Assembly: GCA_036703985.1 (NCBI GenBank)
Contig: DATNQN010000091.1
Location: 1-64,000, forward strand
DNA length: 64,000 nucleotides
Direction: 5' to 3'
From: Leptolyngbyaceae cyanobacterium
Lineage (GTDB): Bacteria > Cyanobacteriota > Cyanobacteriia > Cyanobacteriales > Aerosakkonemataceae
Below are positions 53,678-63,412 of the stretch, piece after piece. A program made the position numbers and the translations under genes. Numbering within the stretch: the stretch's first letter is position 1; every line of letters begins with the position of its first letter. The notes beneath the pieces were generated by a model. The model was not told the DNA's origin. It made no database searches and saw only the letters and a list, made by a program, of their open reading frames with translations.

Positions 53678-56600
53678 AGTAGAGATTGCCATACTTGGGG
53701 GTATTCTTCTATTGTTTTGGGTAAGCTTTCCCAGTCAAAAGCAACTAGTTGAGCTTCCAAAGTTTGAGCGTAGTTTAATAGTGGTTGATATTGGTATTCT
53801 ACCGCCCATTCTCGTAAGCGTTGAGCGAAAGCTTGCACGTCTCGACGTTTCATAGTTTGGCGCAGTTGTTCCCAGGAGTATTCTTGTTCCTCGCGGAGTT
53901 TATCGCGTAATTCCGGTAATCTGGCGAGAACTCGGGCGTCGCATATCCAGTTGTTGGTATTAGCTGCTGCTAAAGGCTCATCATTAGTGGAGGAATAATT
54001 TTCTTTAACTGGCAAGATTTTTTTCAATTCTAAAACTAATTCGCTGCGACTGACGGGTTTGCGTAGAAAGCCGTTTGCCAAATTTTTGAGTAAAACTTCA
54101 TCTTGAGGGCGAGAAGAAGCAGTGATAAATAGGATAGGAATATTTTGGGTTTCTGGTTGCTTTTTGAGATATTCTGCGGCGGCTAATCCGTTTAAGATCG
54201 GCATCCACAAATCCATTAAAATTAAGTCTGGATGGTGTTTTTCGGTTTTCGCGATCGCTTCTTGTCCGTTCTGAGCAAATAGCAGTTTGTGTTGGCTTTC
54301 GGCAAAATATCCCTTCATTAAATCGAGATTCGATCGTACATCATCAACGATCAAAATCGTGATAGCTTGAAACTGATTGAGGTCGTTGTCTAAGGAATTT
54401 TCACAAATTGGTTCTAAGGGTATATCAGCAACTTCTACGTTAGGAAATATAAAAGTAAAAGTACTGCCTTTACCAAGTTCGCTATGTAATTGAATTTTCC
54501 CCCCTAACATTTCAGTCAATCGCTTAGTAATCGCTAATCCCAAACCAGTACCACCATACTTGCGGGTACTTTGTCCTTCACTTTGAACGAAGGCATCAAA
54601 AATCCGTTCTTGTTGTTCTAAAGCGATACCGATGCCTGTATCTTCCACAATAATGGTGATTGAAGATAGGTGGTCGATTGCGGATATTTTTACATAACCT
54701 CGTTCGGTAAATTTTAAAGCATTACCAACTACATTGAAGAGAATTTGCCGCAAGCGAACTTCATCGATCAGGATTCCGGTTGGTACTGTATCTGCTATTT
54801 CCGTTAAAAACTGGATATTTTTTTCTCGCGCTTTGAGAGAGAAAATTTGGTGAATTTCTTTAATTAACGCTCGTAAATTAACTGGTTCAAATTGAAGGGT
54901 AAGTTTACCGGCTTCAATTTTAGAAAGGTCGAGGATATCGTTAATTAAAGCGAGGAGAGTTTTGCCACTAGTAGCTATAGCATTGAGGAAAGAATTTTGT
55001 TGGGTTTCGTTTACCATTCCTTGCAACAAATCGCAAAAACCGAGAATAGCATTCATGGGAGTGCGAATTTCATGGCTCATATTAGCTAAAAATTCACTTT
55101 TCGCTCGGTTCGCAGCATCGGCTAATTCTTTGGCTTGGCGTAGTTGTTCTTCCACTAATACTTGGTGGGTAATGTCTTCGGCAATTCCCACAAATCGGTA
55201 AGATTGTTGGTGGGGAACGGGGAAAGAACGGGCGCGAATCCAGCGAATTTCTCCATCGGATCGCACAATGCGATATGTTCGATCGAAATCCGTACTTTCG
55301 CTGATTTGGTGCGTTAGGGCGATCGCAATTTCTGGTCTTTCTTCTGGGTGAACTGATTCCAACCAATCACGGGGGTTTTGGTGCAAACTTTCACAACTGC
55401 GTCCCCAAACTTGTTCGTAAGCGGGGCTAATGTAAAGGATTTGCCCGGTTTCGGAAAGGATGAAAAAGACTTCCCGGATATTTTCTGCCAATTGACGGAA
55501 TTTTTCTTCACTTTCTCGTAATTCTAGGTCGGCGATTTTGCGATCGGTAATATCTTGTACGGTGCCGACCAACTTAATTACTCGTCCCGTTCGATCGCAA
55601 ACCGCTTGCCCCTTACCCCAGGTATAACGCATCGAACCATCCGGTTTGTAAATGCGAATTTCGTGTTCGTAAGATTTACCTTCCGCGATCGCAGTTTGAA
55701 CGTTTTGCTGGAATTTTTCTAAATCTTCTGGGTGAATTATGGCTAACAATTGTTCGTAAGTCGGCGGTGATTGCGTGGGGTCGAGTCCGTGAATTCGGAA
55801 ACTTTCCTCAGACCAGAATATCTCTTGAGTAATTAAATCAAAATACCAGCTTCCTAAATGGGCAATTTTTTGGGCTTCTGCCAGTTCTTGTTGGCTTTTT
55901 CGCAGTGCTTCTTCGGTATTTTTGATATCTGTAATATCAATTTCAATCCCATCCCAAATTGTTCGCCCATCTGGTGTCCGTCGAGGAGCAGAACGAAGGT
56001 CTGACCAGCGAATTTCCCCTTGATAAGTTCGCTGGCGCATCTGTATTTGATAAATCGAGAGGTTACACCTTGATTCTTCGGTCAATTCTTGGTTGCGTAA
56101 ACGGTCTTCCTCGACAATTTGTTGATGGAGCAAACTGGCATCCCGAATTACTGCTTCTGGGCCAGCTTCGACAAATCTTTTAACGCCAGCACTAATGTAG
56201 GAAAAATGATAGGTTCCATCTGCTTCTGCTACCAGTTGATAAATCATACCGTTAGGCAAATTATCACCAATAGAACGCAGCATGGTTTCTCGTTCTTGTA
56301 ATGCTAATTCTGCTTGTTTGCGATTGGTGGCATCTTCCACTATGTATGAAAATCTCGGTCGTCCGTTCGGACTGATTTCGATCGGGCAAACAGTAGCAGA
56401 TAACCATTTTTCACCTTGAGATGTTTGGTGATAATATTCAAATTTTACAGGTGCTTGCCTGCGTTCTGCTTCGCGATAATAACTTATCCAAAGTGCGAGG
56501 TTCGAGCTTTCAATTCCCATATCGCTAGCAAAACGATTTTCCATTTCTTCCGTTGTAGTACCAAAAAACTGAGCCGTAGCGATGTTATCGGAAATATGCA

Positions 56601-58392
56601 GGATATCGTTATCGTAAAGTTCAACGATACCCATCATCATCGAACCACTATTGAAGAAACTCCGCAGAATTGATTCGCTTTGTCTTAAGGATGCTTCTAT
56701 TCGTTGCCGTTCTGTAATATCGATCGCTACTCCCGCAATTAAGTACTCTTGAAAACGGTCGGTAATGGGAAATTTATACACTAAAAAATTGCCGGGAGAA
56801 CCATCTTTTCGCATTGCGAATTCAACGGTTTCCAGAACTTGCCCGGTTTGCCAAACATTCTGGTTATTCTGCAAATATTGCCGTGCTACTTCTGCTGGAA
56901 ATAATTCAAAAAAGTTTTTGCCAACTACTTCTTCTACAGGTAGTTTTAAGCTACGCAGGTAACCTTCGTTTGCATATACCATATTACCTTGTAAATCGGC
57001 AATCCAAGCAGCAAAAGGAGTGTGTTTCATAAATATCTCGAACCGTTCTTGGCTCTCTCGGAGAGCTTCTTCGGTTTGTTTGATCGCACTCAAATTGCGA
57101 ACGCTGACGATAATTCCCGAAACTGAATTGTTAGGAGCGAAATAGGGGGTATATGTCAAACCAATATATTTTTTCCCAGAGATCGGAAAATCTACCCACA
57201 GTTCATCGTGAACTTCTTCTCCATTTAGGCATCTATCTAAACGCGGCTTCAACAAATTTTCAAATATTTCTACGCCCAAAACTTCTTTAACTGTATGACC
57301 GATTACTTCGTCTACAGTTTTCTCTATCAGTGTTAGGTAAGCGGGATTAGATAACTGATAAGTATAGTTGCGATCGAGCAAGCAGATCCCATCCCCAGTC
57401 ATCGAAAAAATTCTTTCGTACTTGCGTAAATTTTCTTCGGCTGATTGGCGAATATTGATTTCTTTTTGTAATAATTGGTTCTGTTCTTCCCATTGTTGCC
57501 GCAATCTTTGGTTAGCTAGATGAGTATCGATTCTGGCTATAATTTCTTCTGGGTTAAATGGCTTGGTAACGTAATCTACGCCTCCCGCTTCAAAAGCTTT
57601 CACTTTTTCTGCGGTTTGATGGGAAGCACTCACAAAAATAACGGGAACAGTCTGTGTTTTTGGGTCTAACTTTAATATTTTACAGACTTCAAAACCATCA
57701 ATGTCTGGCAGCTTGACATCTAATAAAATTAAATCCGGAGGAGTAGATTTAGCAGAACAAATTGCTAATTTTCCACTGAGAGAAGCTCTAATTTTATATT
57801 TATTTTTAGGTAAAATATCGCGGACAACTTGCAAATCATATGGATTATCGTCAACAACCAATACACTACTGATTTTTTCATAATTAGATTTTTTTTTGAA
57901 ACGCTGAAGCTCTTGATAAGAACGCAATCCTAAAACAATAGTAGTAATTAATTTCGGTGCAGTTAATTCTAGTTTGGTTTTATAATCGTTAATATCGTAG
58001 TTTAAAATAATCGAGACTTCTGGCGCTTCTGCTGGTTGACCAGTGCGTAAAATAATGCGGACAAATTGGTTTTTAAGATTTTCTCTAATATATTTGACTA
58101 CATCTAAACCTGCCTCCTTAGTTTCCATCACTAAATCTAACAAAACGAGAGCAATATCAGGATGATTCGCTATGAGTTCCTTGGCTTCTTGACCGGAGTA
58201 AGCCGACAGAATATTTAAAGGTTTTTCATCAAATGTAAAACCATCTAAAGCTAATTTAGTTGTTTCGTGAACAATTAAATCATCGTCTACAATAGCGATT
58301 TTCCAAACGTCGCTTTGTTGGGTAGAAAGATGTTTGGTCAATAGTAAGCGATCGCGCTCTTCATCATTAAACATCAATTGTTTTCTATTCAT
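53674..58392 (-). CDS. Large hybrid histidine kinase: REC-REC-six PAS-HisKA-HATPase-REC
   Basis: 1572-residue cytosolic sensor kinase with no membrane helices. Two N-terminal REC domains (the first of the type with RIILRTGQPAEAPE and NYDINDYKTK; the second with LILLDVKLPDIDG), about six PAS/PAC units, HisKA ([19 protein letters not shown]), HATPase ([18 protein letters not shown]), a C-terminal REC (LILMDLWMPILNG) and a helical Hpt-like tail ending YPQVWQSLL. The tail is closely similar to that of the phytochrome-type kinase. It is probably the first gene of the cluster. Signal unknown; PAS domains could bind haem, flavin or nothing. Confidence 0.93.
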   Translation of the reverse strand: MNRKQLMFNDEERDRLLLTKHLSTQQSDVWKIAIVDDDLIVHETTKLALDGFTFDEKPLNILSAYSGQEAKELIANHPDIALVLLDLVMETKEAGLDVVKYIRENLKNQFVRIILRTGQPAEAPEVSIILNYDINDYKTKLELTAPKLITTIVLGLRSYQELQRFKKKSNYEKISSVLVVDDNPYDLQVVRDILPKNKYKIRASLSGKLAICSAKSTPPDLILLDVKLPDIDGFEVCKILKLDPKTQTVPVIFVSASHQTAEKVKAFEAGGVDYVTKPFNPEEIIARIDTHLANQRLRQQWEEQNQLLQKEINIRQSAEENLRKYERIFSMTGDGICLLDRNYTYQLSNPAYLTLIEKTVDEVIGHTVKEVLGVEIFENLLKPRLDRCLNGEEVHDELWVDFPISGKKYIGLTYTPYFAPNNSVSGIIVSVRNLSAIKQTEEALRESQERFEIFMKHTPFAAWIADLQGNMVYANEGYLRSLKLPVEEVVGKNFFELFPAEVARQYLQNNQNVWQTGQVLETVEFAMRKDGSPGNFLVYKFPITDRFQEYLIAGVAIDITERQRIEASLRQSESILRSFFNSGSMMMGIVELYDNDILHISDNIATAQFFGTTTEEMENRFASDMGIESSNLALWISYYREAERRQAPVKFEYYHQTSQGEKWLSATVCPIEISPNGRPRFSYIVEDATNRKQAELALQERETMLRSIGDNLPNGMIYQLVAEADGTYHFSYISAGVKRFVEAGPEAVIRDASLLHQQIVEEDRLRNQELTEESRCNLSIYQIQMRQRTYQGEIRWSDLRSAPRRTPDGRTIWDGIEIDITDIKNTEEALRKSQQELAEAQKIAHLGSWYFDLITQEIFWSEESFRIHGLDPTQSPPTYEQLLAIIHPEDLEKFQQNVQTAIAEGKSYEHEIRIYKPDGSMRYTWGKGQAVCDRTGRVIKLVGTVQDITDRKIADLELRESEEKFRQLAENIREVFFILSETGQILYISPAYEQVWGRSCESLHQNPRDWLESVHPEERPEIAIALTHQISESTDFDRTYRIVRSDGEIRWIRARSFPVPHQQSYRFVGIAEDITHQVLVEEQLRQAKELADAANRAKSEFLANMSHEIRTPMNAILGFCDLLQGMVNETQQNSFLNAIATSGKTLLALINDILDLSKIEAGKLTLQFEPVNLRALIKEIHQIFSLKAREKNIQFLTEIADTVPTGILIDEVRLRQILFNVVGNALKFTERGYVKISAIDHLSSITIIVEDTGIGIALEQQERIFDAFVQSEGQSTRKYGGTGLGLAITKRLTEMLGGKIQLHSELGKGSTFTFIFPNVEVADIPLEPICENSLDNDLNQFQAITILIVDDVRSNLDLMKGYFAESQHKLLFAQNGQEAIAKTEKHHPDLILMDLWMPILNGLAAAEYLKKQPETQNIPILFITASSRPQDEVLLKNLANGFLRKPVSRSELVLELKKILPVKENYSSTNDEPLAAANTNNWICDARVLARLPELRDKLREEQEYSWEQLRQTMKRRDVQAFAQRLREWAVEYQYQPLLNYAQTLEAQLVAFDWESLPKTIEEYPQVWQSLL

Positions 58393-58555
58393 ATTATTTT
58401 ATGTTTCAATTAAATTATATAAAAAAAAGTAAAGGGAAATTGGTAATCGGTAATCGTCAATAGATTAGTCAAATTTATAGTATCAAAAACTACTTGTCAT
58501 ACCATTTTCCCTTTTCCCTTCGACTTTATTTCCGCCGATAAGTACCAGCTTAACT

Positions 58556-58909
58556 CTAGTTATCCCGTTCCAAATCGTAAATTACCTTTTCCCAATACCA
58601 ATCCTCGGAACGACCGGGGAAATTGCTTCTTACTTGCGTCAGTAGTCGTTCTGCTAGTTCCCAATCGCCTTTCACTAGCACGAACAGCCTCTGACGCAGT
58701 TCTTCTCTAGGTCTGGCAGAAAAATTTCCTTGTTCGCTTAACCATTCATTATATTTAGCCTCTCCCTCTCTCATCATTTCTTCTATCAAAATTTCGGCTT
58801 GTTTTCCCACTTCTTGCAGCGTTTGACAAGTTCGCTCAAAACCAAGGGTAACTCCCCCAATCATTAGGTAAAAAGCTTTTTTGGTCAAATTTTCTAATTC
58901 ATCCATCAT
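58556..58909 (-). CDS. Small helical (phasin-like) protein, unknown function
   Basis: 117-residue soluble, mostly helical protein: MMDELENLTKKAFYLMIGGVTLGFERTCQTLQEVGKQAEILIEEMMREGE, then a charged second half (LLTQVRSNFPGRSEDWYWEKVIYDLERDN). The first half resembles the amphipathic helices of phasin-like proteins found next to granule or stress genes. A second ATG directly follows the first. The function is unknown; confidence is for coding only. Confidence 0.72.
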   Translation of the reverse strand: MMDELENLTKKAFYLMIGGVTLGFERTCQTLQEVGKQAEILIEEMMREGEAKYNEWLSEQGNFSARPREELRQRLFVLVKGDWELAERLLTQVRSNFPGRSEDWYWEKVIYDLERDN

Positions 58910-59114
58910 TTTTCACCCAAAAAGTAAAGCTGCTTTTTAGTTTACTCTGATGGTCGGGCGATGGGGAAAGGGAAGTGATAGGGAAAATAATTATTTTATG
59001 TATAAAAGTTAAATGCGATGTCTCTACAATATACTCTGCACGGATAAGCTACTACGCATTTAATTTGAATATTTAGGCTGATGGGGAGGTGGGGAGGTGG
59101 GGGGATGGGGGAGG

Positions 59115-59228
59115 ATTGACGGTTTTATCGCCCAATTAGAGACATACAAATTAGATGCGATGCAAGCTTATAAACCGTTGAGCGAACATCTCCAGAAATT
59201 AAAGGTGCGTTACGTGGAACCATTGTAG
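59115..59228 (+). pseudogene. C-terminal remnant of an unidentified gene
   Basis: A 37-codon stretch in one frame reads IDGFIAQLETYKLDAM then QAYKPLSEHLQKL and KVRYVEPL before a TAG. It looks like true protein sequence, but nothing upstream continues it: G-rich repeats (GGTGGGGAGGTGGGGGGATG, 59087-59112) abut directly. The parent family is not recognised. The 58910-59269 gap holds nothing else except the repeats and the hairpin that follows. Confidence 0.4.
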
Positions 59229-59254
59229 AGACGTTGCATACAAAGTCTCTACAA
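59223..59254. repeat. TTGTAGAGAC palindrome
   Basis: TTGTAGAGAC (59223-59232) and GTCTCTACAA (59245-59254) form a hairpin with a 12-base loop, an intergenic palindrome type widespread in cyanobacteria (GTAGAGACGTTGCATGCAACG). It lies between the remnant and the 3' end of the Hsp70-like gene. Confidence 0.6.
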
Positions 59255-59269
59255 GATTTTTGGAGAGGT

Positions 59270-61192
59270 TTATTGAATCAAAATCACTGCTTCTTGCACT
59301 TTGGTGGAAAGAGCTTTTTGCATACCTTTTTCGACCTTAGCAATTAATTCCTCAAAAGCGGCTTGATTAGCAGTTAATTGTTCTGCCAGAACTTTTTCTA
59401 ATTCGGGTTTTACTTTATGGCAAATTTCGCCAATTTTACTATCGTTCAAAACATTAGAACGCATCCAACCGGGAATATCCAAATTTGTCTTAATGACATC
59501 TTTGACACCTTTTCGATTTAACTCCATCCCGGCGGCTAAAACGGAGGCACCGTACACGAGCGCGATCGGCCAGGTAAAATGTCCGGTTAAGATCAGAGTG
59601 ACGATACTTGCCAAAGTCCCGCCACCAATCACCACATTGACGATAAAACCGACGGTATCGGCTAAAATAGCATCGCCAATTCTTAACTCTGGATTAACAA
59701 AAGTCGGATCGATTCCTTCCTCAAATCGCAAGCTGCTTCTAGGAATGTGGAACTGCTGACAAATCGGGTCGGTTTGAGAAGCTAATTCTGGTTGAATTTT
59801 GCTATTAAACCAACTAACGCATTTTTGATTAATTACTACTTGAGCTTGCTGACTATTCAGCCAATTTTCGGCCAGTTTCTTCATAGCCAATTCTAAATCT
59901 GCTAAAGTGCGAACTTTGTTGTTTTGCCAATCTTTCAAGCCAACTTTTACGGCATTTTCAATTAAACCATCAGCCAGGGGCTTAATCAACAAATTGATTA
60001 ATTCGGGAATGTGTTTGGTAACTAATTGTTGAAGTTGATTTGATTCTAATAGTTGATTCACTTCTTTTTTAAATTCAGCAGCACGCAAATCCCATCTACC
60101 TACCCGTGCTAATCCTAATGCAATGCAGCGTTCTGGTTCCGGATCTGGGCGCACTTGGGTAGCGGGTTCGGGGAAGATTTCCTGGCAAATCTCGCGGGTA
60201 AAACTCATGCGGGATGCACCGCCAGTCATTAACACCACTTTCGGTACGATGCCTTGTTTGTCGAGTCTTTCTTTGGCTTCTAAAACTGCCGCCCGAAAAG
60301 ATGCTTTCCAACTTTTATCCGATAGTTCCGATAAAGGATGATTTAAGATTTCATCCATCATTTCTTTATTTACTTTGGGAATAAAGTAAATTTGTTCGTT
60401 GATCGATTCAAAGCCACGGGCAAATGTAGCAGAATTGCTATATACTTTTTCGTTAGAAAAGTAATCTTCTTTGGCTTTTCGACAAGCAAGTTCGCAACGT
60501 GCTTGATGATGGGGATAATCATCAAACACCATTTCTAATAATTCTCGGTCTTCGTGATTGGCAACAGTGCGGGCAAAAATGGCTTTATCGATTAAGGAAG
60601 CGCCCAAAGCGTTGCTGCCAAAATCGATCGGAACTTCTGATAAACTTTTAACTAAGGTAAAGTCGGTAGTGGATGAACCAATATCAACAATTAGGACGGA
60701 AGAAAGTAGTTTTTCATATTCTAATTTACCGGCTTCTTTGGCTTGCATAAAAGCTGCCCGTGACTCTGGAATCACGGTAATCAAAGGTATGCCAGATTCT
60801 TGGAGTAATTTTTGATATGCTTCTCTTTCTTCGATTGCCCACCCAGAAGGACAACCAACATAAAAATAGCTGTTTTCTCCCGCTTCAATTTGTTTGGTTT
60901 CTTTGAGAATGCGATAGTAAGTTTCTAAAAAAGCTGAGATGGTTTCTCGATAATTTGGATCGTTGGTTGGTTTTTGTTTGAAGGTGATTTTTAGTTTGGT
61001 AACGCCAGCTTGAATTAATGCTTGTTCTCCTACTAAATAACCGAGATCGGGATGCCAACCTAAGGCGGTGATTTGAATTTTTTTATGATTGATTTCCAGC
61101 ATTTCCGGTGGTTCGATGCTTTCTACGATCGCTTTGGCAACGGCGGTTTCCCCGTGTCCTAAATCAAATCCAATTGTTTCTAGAATTTCCAT
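59270..61192 (-). CDS. Membrane-anchored Hsp70-like ATPase
   Basis: 640-residue protein with an actin/Hsp70-fold ATPase domain (residues 1-370): phosphate-1 loop GFDLGHGET, phosphate-2 VDIGSSTTDFTL (169-180) and adenosine motif LMTGGASRM (321-329). Instead of an Hsp70 peptide-binding domain, a helical region (370-510) follows, then two hydrophobic segments (about 515-558) and a soluble helical end. It is therefore probably membrane-bound. The next gene on the same strand encodes another two-helix membrane protein (113-base gap upstream), its likely partner. Substrate and role are unknown. Confidence 0.86.
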   Translation of the reverse strand: MEILETIGFDLGHGETAVAKAIVESIEPPEMLEINHKKIQITALGWHPDLGYLVGEQALIQAGVTKLKITFKQKPTNDPNYRETISAFLETYYRILKETKQIEAGENSYFYVGCPSGWAIEEREAYQKLLQESGIPLITVIPESRAAFMQAKEAGKLEYEKLLSSVLIVDIGSSTTDFTLVKSLSEVPIDFGSNALGASLIDKAIFARTVANHEDRELLEMVFDDYPHHQARCELACRKAKEDYFSNEKVYSNSATFARGFESINEQIYFIPKVNKEMMDEILNHPLSELSDKSWKASFRAAVLEAKERLDKQGIVPKVVLMTGGASRMSFTREICQEIFPEPATQVRPDPEPERCIALGLARVGRWDLRAAEFKKEVNQLLESNQLQQLVTKHIPELINLLIKPLADGLIENAVKVGLKDWQNNKVRTLADLELAMKKLAENWLNSQQAQVVINQKCVSWFNSKIQPELASQTDPICQQFHIPRSSLRFEEGIDPTFVNPELRIGDAILADTVGFIVNVVIGGGTLASIVTLILTGHFTWPIALVYGASVLAAGMELNRKGVKDVIKTNLDIPGWMRSNVLNDSKIGEICHKVKPELEKVLAEQLTANQAAFEELIAKVEKGMQKALSTKVQEAVILIQ

Positions 61193-61247
61193 TACTTTAT
61201 TTGCTGGGAAAATATTTTTTGTTGAGGTTTAAGTTTGTTTATTTTTA

Positions 61248-61278
61248 ACCGCAGATGAATGCAGATTAACGCAGATGA
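61248..61278. repeat. CGCAGATGAA/CGCAGATTAA repeat, left copy
   Basis: ACCGCAGATGAATGCAGATTAACGCAGATGAA, three copies of a decamer unit. The inverted counterpart (TTATCTGCGTTTATCTGCG) is at 62437-62477, on the other side of the 302-residue gene. Confidence 0.6.
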
Positions 61279-61304
61279 AGATTGATTTTGATGTCCGATC
61301 GATG

Positions 61305-62213
61305 TTATTCCCCCTTTTGGGAGTAAGCGGGTTCAACTACTCTGCCTCGTCTGAGGAGGCGATCGCCTTTTAGCAAAGCGGGGACGATCGTGACGTGTTC
61401 TTTGGCGTTGCGATCGATACTTGGTTCAAAGTCGAAATATTCTCGATGATTGCGTTCCTCGTTCGGTTGATAAATTAAGGCGCGAATACCTTGTTCCATT
61501 AATACTTGTGGCAAAAGTCTGGCTAATTCCAATGCCATTTGGGGTTTTTCCAAAACTGACGCACCCCACAATCTTTGAATCAAACTCAACAATTCTGGTA
61601 ATTCTTCGATTCCCGCCGCATCAAGGGGTTTGTTGGTATCTGAAATGCGGGGAACTGCTAAATCAATGGTGTTTAAAGCATCAGCTAGGTTATCTAAAAA
61701 TAGGGTGCTATCAACTTTTAAAATTGGTGGAGGTGCTGGGGGAAGTAAAGGAGGATTAGCATTATTTCCAGATTTAGTTTTATCTAGTTGCAGTACTACT
61801 TCTAATCCTAGCAAAATAGATGTGAGCAAGATTGCCATCCACGCACCTGGGGCGATGCGAGAGATGGAAAATAAGGAACTTAAAATGCCAACGGAGATCA
61901 GTCCTTGTAGGGATTTAAGGATTAATTTATTAGGAGAAACTTTGGTAATTGGGTTAAAGTTTTCTTTTTCATCGGGAAGCGGAACTAGCATTGGCGTAGC
62001 TGCCAAAAGAGTGGCGATCGACTGTCTGAGAGTGTCGAGGAAAAAAGACGCCAAACGTACTTGCGCGACATTTAATTCGCTAATGTAATTTTTCTCTAAA
62101 CGATCGAGTCGATTCTGCACCAACTTAACTACTTGTTCGATGGCGGTTGCTTTGTCGATCTCTGCCTGAAGAGAGGCGCGTTCTTGATTAAAAAGAGATA
62201 ATAGGGTTTTCAT
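61305..62213 (-). CDS. Membrane partner of the Hsp70-like ATPase, unknown family
   Basis: 302-residue protein. A helical, coiled-coil-like N-terminus (LLSLFNQERASLQAEIDKATAIEQVVKLVQNRLDRLEKNY), two hydrophobic segments (about 107-145; LISVGILSSLFSISRIAPGAWMAILLTSILLGLEVVLQL) and a soluble C-terminal half with the closing segment VTIVPALLKGDRLLRRGRVVEPA, reminiscent of a GrpE-like charged end. ATG 62213 has GAGGG just upstream and is preferred to the GTG at 62222. It precedes the Hsp70-like gene in the same direction. By position it could be a nucleotide-exchange or membrane-recruitment factor; this is inference. Confidence 0.75.
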   Translation of the reverse strand: MKTLLSLFNQERASLQAEIDKATAIEQVVKLVQNRLDRLEKNYISELNVAQVRLASFFLDTLRQSIATLLAATPMLVPLPDEKENFNPITKVSPNKLILKSLQGLISVGILSSLFSISRIAPGAWMAILLTSILLGLEVVLQLDKTKSGNNANPPLLPPAPPPILKVDSTLFLDNLADALNTIDLAVPRISDTNKPLDAAGIEELPELLSLIQRLWGASVLEKPQMALELARLLPQVLMEQGIRALIYQPNEERNHREYFDFEPSIDRNAKEHVTIVPALLKGDRLLRRGRVVEPAYSQKGE

Positions 62214-62436
62214 CGCCCTCACTATGACTGTAAATGCAAGTTATTTCAGTAAAGTATAAAAGTGAAGCGAGGAGAGCAAATTTAATCTAAATTTAGTTTT
62301 GTCAACCGCGATCGCTTCCTCACCAACCCTCTTCTATCATTGCACATTTTCTCACCGATTGCTTAGTTATTAGCCAACTCACATCGCAAATTACCAATCA
62401 GATCATCTCCGTTAGATTCCTTAAAACATCCCTCTC

Positions 62437-62477
62437 TTATCTGCGTTTATCTGCGTTCATCTGTTTTTATCTGCGGT
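62437..62477. repeat. TTATCTGCGT repeat, right (inverted) copy
   Basis: Four copies of the CGCAGAT-type unit in inverse orientation to the copy at 61248-61278. It lies in the 62214-62632 gap between the divergent 302-residue and DUF4126 genes; no gene or clear promoter is otherwise recognised there. Confidence 0.6.
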
Positions 62478-62632
62478 AAAAATTTTACCTGCAATTCCCA
62501 CAGATCATTCCCGAAATCACTCTTACCATTATGACAAACGATCGTATTAACTCCTTCGATAGTTAGAGGTAGATAGGGTATGAAATTTGCCAAATTAGGT
62601 AATAGGGGATAAAGTTCGATCGATAAAGTGAA

Positions 62633-63217
62633 ATGGATATTTTCTTGGGAATTTGCATAGGAATTAGTTTAAGTGCTGCCTGTGGTTTGCGGGTATTTGT
62701 ACCGCCTTTGGTAATGAGTATTGCCGCACTTTCCGGACATTTAACATTATCGCCGGGGTTTGAGTGGATCGGTAGTTATGAGGCGCTGACGGCATTTGCG
62801 ATCGCAACTGGCATCGAAGTATTGGGATACTACATTCCTTGGGTGGATCATCTATTAGATATGCTAGCTACACCAATTGCGATCGCAACTGGTACTACCA
62901 TCACTGCCGCTTTCTTTTCCCATAGCGATCCCTTACTTCAGTGGACTGTAGCGGTAATTGCAGGCGGCGGTTCTGCTGGCATCGTGGAAGGTTTAACTAA
63001 TATCACGCGACTGATTTCTACTGGCACAACTGGGGGAATTGCCAATCCAGTTTTAGCAACAATTGAATTAGTAAGTTCGATTATTTTATCAATTTTGGGC
63101 ATAATTGTACCGATATTTACAGTTGTTTTGGTGGCGGTTTTGTTGGGGTTTGGAGTAACGAGGTTTTGGGTGTTGCGGGGGAGAGGGAGTGCTTCTGCGA
63201 TCGCGCCGACAGAGTAA
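62633..63217 (+). CDS. DUF4126 membrane protein
   Basis: 194-residue protein of the DUF4126 family with about five to six membrane helices. Family features: GISLSAACGLRVFVPPLVMSIAALSGHL at the start, EVLGYYIPWVDHLLDMLATPIAIATGT in the middle, and GGGSAGIVEGLTNITRLISTGTTGG. The role is unknown; the Gly-rich membrane segments hint at a transporter or scaffold. Length normal. Confidence 0.9.
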   Translation: MDIFLGICIGISLSAACGLRVFVPPLVMSIAALSGHLTLSPGFEWIGSYEALTAFAIATGIEVLGYYIPWVDHLLDMLATPIAIATGTTITAAFFSHSDPLLQWTVAVIAGGGSAGIVEGLTNITRLISTGTTGGIANPVLATIELVSSIILSILGIIVPIFTVVLVAVLLGFGVTRFWVLRGRGSASAIAPTE

Positions 63218-63315
63218 AATTTGTCGCTATAAGAACGAAGTCGCGCAGACTTTTGAAACCGTATAGTCACGGGCAAAAGTAATGGCAATTTAATTATGCC
63301 GTAATTTCACATCTC

Positions 63316-63348
63316 AGAAACCCGGTTTCTTAAAGAAACCGGGTTTCT
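63316..63348. repeat. GAAACCCGG hairpin, second perfect copy
   Basis: AGAAACCCGGTTTCTT (63316-63331) and its exact complement (63333-63348) with a one-base centre (A; C in the 31084-31116 copy). It lies 99 bases after the DUF4126 stop and 65 bases before the Uma2 gene, suited to ending DUF4126 transcription. Confidence 0.65.
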
Positions 63349-63412
63349 CTTCAAACATAACCGATACTCTAAATCTGATATACTAAAAGTAATTAGATAT
63401 TTAAATAAGGTT

